DNA of 64,000 nt from Paenibacillus rhizovicinus. Lineage in GTDB: Bacteria > Bacillota > Bacilli > Paenibacillales > Paenibacillaceae. Below are positions 56,140 through 63,892 of this stretch, piece by piece. The notes beneath the pieces are model-generated. The model was not told where the DNA came from. It saw nothing but the letters and a program-made list of their open reading frames with translations, and did not search any database. The translations under genes and the position numbers were made by a program. The stretch covers positions 3,340,001-3,404,000 of the forward strand of contig NZ_CP048286.1 of the NCBI RefSeq assembly GCF_010365285.1, written 5' to 3'. Positions within the stretch are counted from its first letter, which is position 1; every line of letters begins with the position of its first letter.

Positions 56140-56979
56140 TCACTTTAAGAAGAACGCCTTCAGCCGTTCGGAAATTTCCCGCTGGTTGAACAGGTCGGGC
56201 GCATTATGACCCATCCCTTCCATCATCATTAAGCTGGCTCCCGGAATGACCGCCGCCGACGCGCGGGCGCCCTGCAGGAGAAACTCCGGACTCTTCGTGC
56301 CCGCCAGGACGAGCGTCTCCGCCGTAATCGCCGCATACCGGTGGACGGTGGAATCAAGCCGCAGCATCTCGTTCATTTCATGGAGCAAATTCGGCAGCTT
56401 GTCGCGCAGCCTCATGCCTTTCCGAGACATCAAGGAAGGCGTCAGCATCAGCTTGATTAGCCAGCCCGGCATCCGCGAAATCTCCGGCGACGCGCCGATG
56501 CCCTTCAGAAAATAAACGAAGGCGCTCAAGCTCTTGCCCCGAGCCATCGCGTTCTTATATGCGGGCAGCCAATCGGTAGGAAACTCGCCGTTCGTAGAGA
56601 CGCCCGGCTCATAGACGGCTGCCTTGGTCAAAGCATCCGGGCAGGTGCGTGCCAGCTCCAGCGCGATCAATCCCCCGTAGCTATGGCCGAACAGCCATTT
56701 TGAACCCGTCGCCCGCAGGACCGCCAAGGCGTCCTCGCACTCCCGTTCCATGCAGTACCGGTCGCCCTGCGGACCGCTGTTCAAGCGCCCGCGGCGGTCG
56801 ACGTTATACACGGTGAAGACGTCCGCCAGCTCCGCGGCCAGCTTCTCGTAGTCCTCGCCGGACACGAAAGCGCCGTGAATAAGCACCAGTCCGGGTCCAT
56901 TGCCAAGCCGGCGGTAGCCGATGGCCGTGCCGTCGGCGGAAATCGCATGATGCATCGTATAGGTCGGTTTGTCTGTCAT
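56140..56979 (-). CDS. Alpha/beta hydrolase
   Basis: A 279-residue cytoplasmic hydrolase. It has the oxyanion motif LVLIHGAFVSGEDY, the nucleophile Ser in LFGHSYGGLIALEL, a helical lid (about 140-210), the acid in LVLAGTKSPEF and His in MEGMGHNAPDLF. It resembles the esterase, haloperoxidase and lactonase-type group; substrate unknown. ATG 56979 has TTAGGTG just upstream. It diverges from the winged-helix gene at 57122, and no operon partner is seen. Confidence 0.85.
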   Translation of the reverse strand: MTDKPTYTMHHAISADGTAIGYRRLGNGPGLVLIHGAFVSGEDYEKLAAELADVFTVYNVDRRGRLNSGPQGDRYCMERECEDALAVLRATGSKWLFGHSYGGLIALELARTCPDALTKAAVYEPGVSTNGEFPTDWLPAYKNAMARGKSLSAFVYFLKGIGASPEISRMPGWLIKLMLTPSLMSRKGMRLRDKLPNLLHEMNEMLRLDSTVHRYAAITAETLVLAGTKSPEFLLQGARASAAVIPGASLMMMEGMGHNAPDLFNQREISERLKAFFLK

Positions 56980-57121
56980 TTCACCTAATCCCTCTTCTCC
57001 ATCGCTATGTTCGCGGCCGTTCTTTCGATGTTGTTAGCATATCCCCAATTTATGAACAGATGATGAACCTAGAGCGCCTTCTACGGCGTATGCCTATTAT
57101 TCCGAAGAGGAGTGATATAAG

Positions 57122-58309
57122 ATGGACAGCTTGCCCGCCGCTTCCCGGAAAAGCCTTACGCGTTCTTCGCGGGGAGAAGAAGTTCCTCTGCTCGGTCGAA
57201 AAGCGCTCAATCGGGCGCTCCTGGCCCGGCAGCTCCTGCTTGAACGGTCTTCCCTGACGCCGGTCGATGCCATCGAGCATCTCGTCGGCATGCAGTCGCA
57301 GGCTCCGACCGCCCCGTATGTCGGGCTGTGGTCGCGGCTGGCGCATTTCCATACGGACGACCTGTCGCAGCTGTTGGCCGATCGGCAGACAGTCCGGATC
57401 GCGCTTATGCGCTCGACCATTCACCTTGTTTCCGCCAGGGACTGCCTTAGGCTGCGCAATGTCCTGCAGTCCGTGCACGAACGAGCGCTGAAAGGAAATT
57501 TCGGGCGCAAGCTTGCGGGGCTTGATCCTGCCGAGCTGGCTAGGGAGGGCCGCGCCCTCGTCGAAGGGCGGCCGCTCACGTTCGCGGAGCTCGGCTCCCT
57601 GCTGCGCGAGCGGTGCTGGCCGGACCGCGACGGGCCTGCGCTCGCCAATGCCGTGCGCACGTACGTGCCGCTCGTGCAGGTAACGCCCCGCGGCATGTGG
57701 GGCGCGAGCGCGCAAGCCGCGCACACGTCGGCGGAGGCTTGGCTGCATGGCCTGGCCGCCGAAGCCGAGACGGATGCCGGCTCCCTGCTGCTCCGCTATC
57801 TCGCGGCGTTCGGCCCCGCCTCCGCGAAAGACATGGGCGCTTGGTCGGGACTGTCGGGACTGCGCGGCATCCTCGATAAGCTCCGCCCGCGTCTGCGCGT
57901 CTTCCGCGACGAGCATGGGGCCGAGCTGTTCGACGTGCCGGACGCGCCCCTGCCGGATGAGAACACGCCCGCTCCCGTACGCTTCCTCGCGGAGTTCGAT
58001 AATATCCTGCTGTCGCATGCCGACCGCTCGCGCATTCTGCCGGAGGCTTACCGCCCGCTCGTATTCACCGAGAACGGCATCATACGGTCCGCTATTCTCG
58101 TGGGCGGCTTCGTGAGCGGGCTGTGGAAGATCGAACAGACGAAGGAAACAGCCGAACTCGTCATTACGCCGTTTACGCCGCTTGCGGATACCGATCGCGC
58201 CGCCTTGGCGGATGAAGGCAGGAAGCTGCTCCAATTCGCCGCTGCCGGCGCCCAAGAACACCGCCTTACATTCGCCGCCCCGCCGCTTCCGGCCGATACC
58301 CCGTCCTAA
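57122..58309 (+). CDS. Winged-helix DNA-binding protein of the HTH_42 (AlkZ-related) superfamily
   Basis: A 395-residue protein whose N-terminal half matches the HTH_42 fold: LNRALLARQLLLERSSLTPV, then EHLVGMQSQAPTAPYVGLWSRL, then LMRSTIHLVSARDCLRL. The GMQSQAP stretch gives a QxQ motif like that used by AlkZ/AlkX DNA glycosylases for crosslink and alkylation repair, but catalytic identity is not proven. The second half has the family's FLAEFDNILLSHADR and VLVGGFVSGLW-like strand (read ILVGGFVSGLW). ATG 57122 follows GAGGAG. Stand-alone gene with a strong terminator. Confidence 0.82.
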   Translation: MDSLPAASRKSLTRSSRGEEVPLLGRKALNRALLARQLLLERSSLTPVDAIEHLVGMQSQAPTAPYVGLWSRLAHFHTDDLSQLLADRQTVRIALMRSTIHLVSARDCLRLRNVLQSVHERALKGNFGRKLAGLDPAELAREGRALVEGRPLTFAELGSLLRERCWPDRDGPALANAVRTYVPLVQVTPRGMWGASAQAAHTSAEAWLHGLAAEAETDAGSLLLRYLAAFGPASAKDMGAWSGLSGLRGILDKLRPRLRVFRDEHGAELFDVPDAPLPDENTPAPVRFLAEFDNILLSHADRSRILPEAYRPLVFTENGIIRSAILVGGFVSGLWKIEQTKETAELVITPFTPLADTDRAALADEGRKLLQFAAAGAQEHRLTFAAPPLPADTPS

Positions 58310-58386
58310 TCGGAGTCACGCATGTCCGCCATTGGGGGAAGGAAGCTGCGAAGCCAGTCCTCCGGCGCATATCATTCGTTTGCTCC

Positions 58387-58435
58387 AGGTCTCCGCGATC
58401 GCAGCTTGCTGCATTATCGCGGAGGCCTATTTTTA
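58387..58435 (+). terminator. Terminator of the HTH_42 gene
   Basis: AGGtCTCCGCGAT, a 16-nt loop, ATCGCGGAGgCCT and ATTTTT. Confidence 0.92.
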
Positions 58436-58531
58436 TTGCAATCAGGGTCATTTTCAGCGAACGTCAAATAAAACATTTTCCAGATATTTCTATCTGTTAC
58501 GTGAACAAGTGATCGCAGAGAAGTTTGTAAA

Positions 58532-58696
58532 ATGAAACATAAAGCAACAGCCGCGGGCTCGGCTATCTTCCTTGCGATGATTGCCGGTTGTACCGGCCAT
58601 GCTCGGGAGGTCCAGCTCGGCGCCGACGAGCTCGCGCAATCTCCTGCGATATTAGGGCTGTTCAACGCACAGAACCACGCATCGTCGCAGCCGTAG
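58532..58696 (+). CDS. Short predicted lipoprotein, 54 residues
   Basis: ATG 58532 opens a 54-codon frame with Lys-rich N-terminus, hydrophobic core and lipobox IAGC (Cys20) after GSAIFLAMIAGC. The mature part is only 34 residues and ends at TAG 58696. The Shine-Dalgarno (AGAGAAG, eight bases upstream) is modest. It lies between two strong terminator hairpins in a gene-poor, rearranged area, so it could be a true small lipoprotein or the 5' remnant of a longer one. Confidence 0.45.
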   Translation: MKHKATAAGSAIFLAMIAGCTGHAREVQLGADELAQSPAILGLFNAQNHASSQP

Positions 58697-58728
58697 ATCA
58701 ACCATTTCGAACTATGCCCCCAAGCACA

Positions 58729-58774
58729 CGAAAAGCGAATGCCCAGGCCGCCTAAGCAGCCTGGGTATTCGCTT
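58729..58774. terminator. Strong hairpin next to the SLH remnant
   Basis: AAGCGAATGCCCAGGC, a 10-nt loop, GCCTGGGTATTCGCTT. On the minus strand it is followed by TTCG, so it may have ended the former SLH gene; on the plus strand it may end the small lipoprotein. Confidence 0.7.
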
Positions 58775-58839
58775 ATTCACCTACTTTTCCACTTTACTAT
58801 TCTACTTTACTATTCTACTTTACTACTCCGCGCTAATCT

Positions 58840-59001
58840 TTACTTCTGTCCCAGCATGTTGATCAATACGACGACAGCCTCGGCTCTTGTCGTATTCGCG
58901 GCCGGAGCAAAAGCATTATTGCCTTGGCCGGAAATAATGCCAAGCTGCTTCATGGCTGCAACTTCGCCTTTTGCCGGCCGGAATCAGCTTGTCGTCGGCG
59001 T
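58840..59001 (-). pseudogene. C-terminal remnant of an SLH-domain surface protein
   Basis: The minus strand encodes the end of an S-layer homology domain: GEVAAMKQLGIISGQG, NNAFAPAANTTRAEA, VVVLINMLGQK and TAA at 58842-58840. Upstream, ADDKLIPA continues the motif but in another frame, consistent with a 2-base loss where the usual W-A-K should be. Homology stops at about 59001, exactly where the 89-bp repeat begins. The gene was cut by the rearrangement that placed the repeat. Confidence 0.85.
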
Positions 59002-59090
59002 TCGCGGTGGTCGGATTCTACTGGGTTATCGAACGCGTCATCTAAATCGGGCAGCACAAAGAAGCCGGACTCCGCCTGAGTCCGGCTTCT
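59002..59090 (+). repeat. 89-bp direct repeat, left copy
   Basis: Identical over 89 bases to 61047-61135. It contains the last codons of a membrane-protein-like frame (AVVGFYWVIERVI and stop) and a GAAGCCGGACTC / GAGTCCGGCTTC terminator hairpin. On the left it abuts the truncated SLH gene. Confidence 0.95.
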
Positions 59091-59102
59091 ACTGTAAGTT
59101 TT

Positions 59103-60455
59103 CTAAAAAGTAATTGAGACCGTACTAGCATAAGCATTATTAAGAGCGCTCATAACTTTTTCCAATTGGGAGTAAATGGCATATCTAGTTCCGCCATCAG
59201 TTACATGTCCTTTATTAATCCCCTTTAACTTGCTACCGTTATACACTGTTCCTCCACTATCGCCACCATCACTAAAGTAGGTCGCTTTTCTCAATTGTGA
59301 GAAATTAAAACCGTCAATAGATGTATTATAATTTGTGCTAACAATTGTTCCACATTGGACGCTGTTTGTATCAGTAGCAGAACCGGACATACAAACTACT
59401 TCTCCTACTACGTCTTCACTAGCATTTTGCGTCATTGTGTATTTTAGAGATGAATTTGAAGGATCGTAAATATTGCCACCTTGATAAGTCACGCTAGATG
59501 GCCCACCGCCAATCATCGAGACATCGGCAGATCCACCCTGTACGTGAATTACCATTTGCCCCAAATTGGTGCTTCCTTGGTGATAATACGCCGAGATATT
59601 GTCAGACACACAATGCCCTGCTGTAACAATGAACTTATTAGAACCAGCAGTGACTGGAAAACCAACAGAGCATTTATAATTTTTTCCATCATTCTTCGGA
59701 TATAGTATCTTGACACCACCTTCAATTGGATTGAATGTGGACGCACGATCATCATCTACTTGTTGATAAGCTTCTTTGGCAACGATTTGATCCCCGAACA
59801 GTTTAATCAACTGATCCGTTTGATCTGGAGTGAGGTTTACTACCCCAATGACAACCTTTTGTAATATTGGGTCAATTTCAACATGTTGAATCACTATCCC
59901 ATTATTCGAAGCCAATTCATCTTTTCCACTCCAAATTTTATCTTGAAGATTATTCAAATCTTTTTCAGAAGCATTAATCTTAAATACGTTTAAATTAGAG
60001 GGCGCTGACTTAAATAGATCTGTAATTTCTTTCATGTCGATGTTTAGGTTTTTTAAACCTACATTAATTATGCCGCCATGTGCTTGATCGATAAAGATTA
60101 CTGAATCTTTCGGTGCATTATTTGTTAGGAAACTCTTAACTTTGGGTATAATACTGTCTTGAAAAGCAAATCTCTGATCCAAGAGAGTCTCTTCCTCTTT
60201 TGATAAACGCACGCCATATTTCGAATCTTCCAACTGAATATTAGATCTTGCGAGACTAATGGATGTGTTGAGGCCAAACTCATTTCTGAATTTAGCTTCT
60301 TCATTTTGCTCTTTAACAGAAAGAGCTTGTTCTGAAGAGCTTTCAAGTACATGATCCGCGTTAGGTGTGCTTTCGTCAGCAGTGGCGGTGCTTCCCAGTA
60401 TGACGGATGAGCTAATTAGTACCGTGGTCACTACCCCTGCAAATTTCTTGAACAT
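59103..60455 (-). CDS. Secreted alpha-lytic/streptogrisin-type serine protease (S1)
   Basis: A 450-residue pre-pro-protease. A signal peptide (MFKKFAGVVTTVLISSSVIL, cleavage near TATA) is followed by a pro-region of about 210 residues and a chymotrypsin-fold domain. KCSVGFPVTAGSNKFIVTAG with HC holds the catalytic His and first disulfide, the Asp is in SADVSMI, the Ser in GGDSGGTV, and VVCMSGSATDTNSVQCGT matches the second disulfide loop of alpha-lytic protease. ATG 60455 follows GAGGTG. The gene is conspicuously AT-rich (19 of 60 G+C in 59101-59160) against its G+C-rich neighbours, so recent acquisition is likely. Confidence 0.9.
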   Translation of the reverse strand: MFKKFAGVVTTVLISSSVILGSTATADESTPNADHVLESSSEQALSVKEQNEEAKFRNEFGLNTSISLARSNIQLEDSKYGVRLSKEEETLLDQRFAFQDSIIPKVKSFLTNNAPKDSVIFIDQAHGGIINVGLKNLNIDMKEITDLFKSAPSNLNVFKINASEKDLNNLQDKIWSGKDELASNNGIVIQHVEIDPILQKVVIGVVNLTPDQTDQLIKLFGDQIVAKEAYQQVDDDRASTFNPIEGGVKILYPKNDGKNYKCSVGFPVTAGSNKFIVTAGHCVSDNISAYYHQGSTNLGQMVIHVQGGSADVSMIGGGPSSVTYQGGNIYDPSNSSLKYTMTQNASEDVVGEVVCMSGSATDTNSVQCGTIVSTNYNTSIDGFNFSQLRKATYFSDGGDSGGTVYNGSKLKGINKGHVTDGGTRYAIYSQLEKVMSALNNAYASTVSITF

Positions 60456-60566
60456 CACTTTCACCTCATAGAATATATATTAGATTACAAATTTTATAAT
60501 AATATCTAATATTATCCATTACAATGAAAGGGATGTAATCTTAATTCATTCTTTAGGTGACTTTGC

Positions 60567-60929
60567 TTATTCCTTTGAGGCATGTTCTAATAATATAATC
60601 TCTTTTGCCGATAGATGTTTCTCCTTTTCGATATTTGTTGGTTTTGAAAAAACGATTCGTACTTTATCTCCTTTCAAAAAATCATCGAACTGGATCGAAT
60701 CCCCATTCTTTGCTTTATATTCGGTTGTCTCATTCACATTGATAGAACATAAATATCCAATATCATTCACTTTACTTTTCCCCTGATTTATTACATCGGA
60801 GCAATTTACAATCAATTCATTAGTTCGTATTGAGTCAATGGTATCATCAAAAGATTTTACTTTTTGACCACAAGCTGTTAAAGCCAAACATAATACTGCC
60901 ATTAGTAAAGATGCTTTTAGGCGTTTCAT
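60567..60929 (-). CDS. Small lipoprotein of unknown function
   Basis: A 120-residue lipoprotein: signal peptide RLKASLLMAVLCLALTAC with lipobox LTAC. The mature part is a single beta-rich domain (IGYLCSINVNETTEYKAKNG, FLKGDKVRIVFSKP) resembling small OB-fold or DUF3221-like lipoproteins, without a firm family match. ATG 60929 has GGAGGGG upstream. It is AT-rich like the protease and lies 110 bp upstream of it on the same strand, inside the 89-bp repeats, so the two probably travelled together. Confidence 0.8.
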   Translation of the reverse strand: MKRLKASLLMAVLCLALTACGQKVKSFDDTIDSIRTNELIVNCSDVINQGKSKVNDIGYLCSINVNETTEYKAKNGDSIQFDDFLKGDKVRIVFSKPTNIEKEKHLSAKEIILLEHASKE

Positions 60930-61018
60930 TGCATAACCCCCTCCTATAATAAACTCCTTTAATATCCAGACGTCATAGCAAGGTAAAAGTTGCTAAAAAT
61001 TTACATTTCCTCAATAAG

Positions 61019-61090
61019 ATGAATCTGGCCGTTATGTTCTCCGTGATCGCGGTGGTCGGATTCTACTGGGTTATCGAACGCGTCATCTAA
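61019..61090 (+). pseudogene. 3' end of a membrane protein gene, or a 23-residue membrane peptide
   Basis: The frame MNLAVMFSVI followed by AVVGFYWVIERVI and TAA is a single hydrophobic segment with no Shine-Dalgarno. The last 13 codons are shared with the left repeat. It is probably the surviving 3' end of a larger membrane protein gene disrupted by the AT-rich insertion. Confidence 0.5.
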
Positions 61091-61135
61091 ATCGGGCAGC
61101 ACAAAGAAGCCGGACTCCGCCTGAGTCCGGCTTCT
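61047..61135 (+). repeat. 89-bp direct repeat, right copy
   Basis: Identical to 59002-59090, 2045 bp downstream in the same orientation. Here the membrane-protein frame continues ten codons further upstream than in the left copy before similarity ends. The terminator hairpin in it abuts the 3' end of the metallo-hydrolase gene. Confidence 0.95.
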
Positions 61136-61140
61136 CCCAA

Positions 61141-62136
61141 TTATCGTATCGTCGTCTCCCGCCACCATGCCGTCTGCGGATAGTCGCCGGCCATGGCATC
61201 TACCGTCTCCCCGATCCGCGGCGTGGCAATGCGCACGCCATGGGCATGAGCGGCCAGCACGGCGCGCTCGACGGGATCGTCCCAGGCGTGGAACCCGAGC
61301 GTGAACGCCGCCCAATGGACCGGAATGAGCAGTCCGCCGCGAACGTCCAGGTGCGCCTGCACCGTCTGTTCCGGCATCATATGGATGGCCGCCCAGCGCT
61401 CGTCGTACTGCCCGCACTCCATCATCGTCAGATCGAACGGACCGTACTTGTCCCCGATGTCCTTGAAATGCGGCGCATAGCCGCTGTCGCCGCTGAAGAA
61501 CACCCGATGACGCTCCCCGAGAATGACCCACGAGCACCACAGCGTTCCGTTCCGGTCACCCAGCCCTCTTCCCGAGAAATGCCTCGCCGGCGTGCATGCC
61601 AGCGTCAATCCGGCCACTTGCAATTCCTCCCACCAGCCGCGCTCCGTAATCCTGCCGGGGTCCACGCCCCATTGGATGAGCCGCTTCTTGACGCCAAGGG
61701 GGACGATGAAGTAATGGGCTTTGTTCCGCAGCTTGCGGATCGACGCTTTGTCCAAATGATCGTAATGGTCATGGGAGAGAATGATGGCATCCAGCATCGG
61801 AAAATCCTCCGGCTCGAGCGGCAGGCTTCCGCCGCTGTACCGCTTGCTGCCGAAGCCCGGCACCGGCGAAGGCGATGGCGAGAGCATCGGATCGAACAGC
61901 AGCCTTCTACCCTCGAACTCCAGCAGGAAAGCGGAATGGCCGAACCAGGTCACCCGCACGCCGTCTGACGGCAGCTCCGCGGGAAGCGACAGCGGAACGA
62001 CCGGAATCGGCCCCGGAGGCCTGCGGCGCGAGTCCCGCTTGAACTGGTCCCGAAGCATACCGGCTAACGACCCCAGGCTCATGCCCATGGAGGTCGGCAC
62101 TAAATTCTCGTACTTCTGTTTGCGTGTGGATGACAA
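61141..62136 (-). CDS. Metallo-beta-lactamase fold hydrolase (NAPE-PLD/UlaG-like)
   Basis: A 331-residue metallohydrolase. Motifs include VTWFGHSAFLLEF, the metal-binding LSHDHYDHLD, TPARHFSGRG, FFSGDSGYAPHF and PVHWAAFTLG, the pattern of N-acyl-phosphatidylethanolamine phospholipase D-like enzymes. There is no signal peptide. An in-frame TTG at 62145 abuts the AGGGG Shine-Dalgarno, so TTG 62136, ten bases after it, is the better start. It stands alone; the substrate is unknown (phospholipid or cyclic lactone possible). Its base composition matches the host, unlike the island to its left. Confidence 0.87.
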   Translation of the reverse strand: MSSTRKQKYENLVPTSMGMSLGSLAGMLRDQFKRDSRRRPPGPIPVVPLSLPAELPSDGVRVTWFGHSAFLLEFEGRRLLFDPMLSPSPSPVPGFGSKRYSGGSLPLEPEDFPMLDAIILSHDHYDHLDKASIRKLRNKAHYFIVPLGVKKRLIQWGVDPGRITERGWWEELQVAGLTLACTPARHFSGRGLGDRNGTLWCSWVILGERHRVFFSGDSGYAPHFKDIGDKYGPFDLTMMECGQYDERWAAIHMMPEQTVQAHLDVRGGLLIPVHWAAFTLGFHAWDDPVERAVLAAHAHGVRIATPRIGETVDAMAGDYPQTAWWRETTIR

Positions 62137-62355
62137 GCCGTTCAATCCCCTATCTGCCCTAGCGAGTCTAATGAAAGCAAGTATAGATGAGCCGGTTCCA
62201 GGAAGTCAATTTGCGATCGGCCGTGAGCAGCCGGGGCGCTTCCATGCGTCCGAAAAGCCCGTGCGGCCTTGCTCCTGCCCGATGCCGGACAAGTTGACAC
62301 CTCCCCCGAATCCCGGGTACAGTAAACCCAACATGGCATAGAGGAGCTGTACGGA

Positions 62356-63111
62356 ATGAAACTGGTTTCTTGGAACGTCAACGGGCTGCGCGCCTGCGTG
62401 ACCAAAGGGTTTATGGATTATTTCGCATCCGTGGACGCGGATATTTTCTGCGTGCAGGAAACGAAGCTGCAGGAGGGACAAATCCAGCTGGACCACGGGG
62501 ATGCCTATAAGCCGTATTGGAATTACGCGGAGAAGAAAGGCTATTCCGGCACGGCGGTGTTCACGAAAGTCGAGCCGCTCTCCGTCCGCTACGGCATCGA
62601 GGAAGATTACGAGCCCGAGGGCCGGACGCTGACGCTGGAATTCGAATCCTTCTATCTCGTCAACGTCTACACGCCGAATGCCAAGCGCGACCTGGCGCGG
62701 CTGGGCTATCGCCTGGAATGGGAAGACCGCTTCCGGAACTACCTGCTGGAGCTCGATGCGAAGAAGCCCGTCATCGTCTGCGGAGACTTGAACGTGGCCC
62801 ACGAGGAGATCGATCTGAAGCATCCGAAGCCGAACATGGGCAACTCCGGATTCACGCTGGAAGAACGCGGCAAAATGACCGCATTGCTGGAGTCGGGCTT
62901 CGTCGATTCCTTCCGTCATCTCTACCCCGACCGCGGCGACGTGTACTCCTGGTGGTCCTACATGGCGAAGGTGCGGGAACGGAACGTGGGGTGGCGGATC
63001 GACTACTTCCTCCTTTCCGCGAGGCTCGCGCCCGCGATCATCGATGCGGAAATCCACTGCGAAGTGATGGGCAGCGACCACTGCCCGGTCGTGCTGGAGC
63101 TTGAGCTTTAA
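62356..63111 (+). CDS. exoA: Exodeoxyribonuclease III / AP endonuclease
   Basis: Mg-dependent repair nuclease that cuts abasic sites (251 residues). It has the EEP-fold motifs MKLVSWNVNGLRAC, FCVQETKLQ (catalytic Glu), YTPNAKRDLARLGYR, VCGDLNVAHEEIDL, and the terminal WRIDYFLLS and MGSDHCPVVLEL (catalytic His). Length and motifs match B. subtilis ExoA. ATG 62356 has AGAGGAG upstream. Single-gene unit with a strong terminator. Confidence 0.96.
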   Translation: MKLVSWNVNGLRACVTKGFMDYFASVDADIFCVQETKLQEGQIQLDHGDAYKPYWNYAEKKGYSGTAVFTKVEPLSVRYGIEEDYEPEGRTLTLEFESFYLVNVYTPNAKRDLARLGYRLEWEDRFRNYLLELDAKKPVIVCGDLNVAHEEIDLKHPKPNMGNSGFTLEERGKMTALLESGFVDSFRHLYPDRGDVYSWWSYMAKVRERNVGWRIDYFLLSARLAPAIIDAEIHCEVMGSDHCPVVLELEL

Positions 63112-63143
63112 GGAATCGGCTGCACTTCACTCTCGAAATGATT

Positions 63144-63192
63144 AAGGCCTGCCGGCGGCTTGCGGAGAAACTCCGCAGCCCGGCAGGCCTTT
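63144..63192. terminator. Bidirectional terminator between exoA and the HD gene
   Basis: AAGGCCTGCCGG, an inner GCGGAG / CTCCGC stem, CCGGCAGGCCTT and T. Confidence 0.92.
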
Positions 63193-63206
63193 CTGCGCTT
63201 GCGCGC

Positions 63207-63869
63207 CTAGCTTCCCATCCCGTTCCACTCTTGCATGAACCGATCCACATAGCCGGCCATATAAGCATGCCGTTCTTCGGCGATTGCCTTCGCCGAAGCC
63301 GTGTTGATGCGGTCCTTCAGCTTGAGCAGCTTCTCGTGAAAATGATTGATCGCCGTGCTTTTCCCGTTCCGGTACTCGTCCGCGGTCATCGCATCGCGAG
63401 GCTTCAGTTCCGGATCGTAGATCGGATCGCCTTTCCAGCCGGCATAGAGGAACGCTCTGGCAATCGCGATCGCGCCGATCGCGTCAAGCCGGTCGGCATC
63501 CTGCACGACTTGCCCTTCCAGCGACCGCATAGGCGGATTGGCTCCGCCGTTGAAGGACATATTCGCGATGATGTCGATGACATGCGCGCGATCCTGCTCT
63601 TCCATGGGCTGAGCGTCCAGCCAATCCCGGACCTTGCGCAGCCCGCTTTCCTTGGAATCGTTCAGCTTCTCGTCCGCCACGTCGTGCAGCAGCGCCGCAA
63701 GGGAACAGATAAACGCGTCCGCCCCTTCCCGCTCGGCCAAATGCCGCGCCATTCGAACGACGCGGTGAATATGCCACCAATCATGGCCGGTGACGTCCCC
63801 GCCCAGCTCTTCGCGGGCAAACTCCTCCGCGGCCGCGAGGACCGAATCGGTTGCCGTTGTCCTTGTCAT
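63207..63869 (-). CDS. HD-domain phosphohydrolase
   Basis: A 220-residue metal-dependent phosphohydrolase of the HD superfamily (YedJ-like). The metal ligands are His in GHDWWHIHRV, the HD pair in ALLHDVADEK and Asp in VQDADRLDAIGAIAIAR, which is the typical YedJ motif; the C-terminus contains a helical FHEKLLKLKDRI. ATG 63869 is the only plausible start; the Shine-Dalgarno is distant (AAAGGA, about 14 bases). It follows the CYTH-like gene by 23 bp, so they are probably co-transcribed. Substrate unknown; small nucleotides are usual. Confidence 0.88.
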   Translation of the reverse strand: MTRTTATDSVLAAAEEFAREELGGDVTGHDWWHIHRVVRMARHLAEREGADAFICSLAALLHDVADEKLNDSKESGLRKVRDWLDAQPMEEQDRAHVIDIIANMSFNGGANPPMRSLEGQVVQDADRLDAIGAIAIARAFLYAGWKGDPIYDPELKPRDAMTADEYRNGKSTAINHFHEKLLKLKDRINTASAKAIAEERHAYMAGYVDRFMQEWNGMGS

Positions 63870-63892
63870 TCCGAGTATGACCGTCCTTTCCC

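Noticed and set aside
59091..61046. Prophage or transposon identity for the AT-rich segment
   Set aside because: No integrase, transposase, phage structural gene or terminal inverted repeat is visible; only the direct repeats support mobility.
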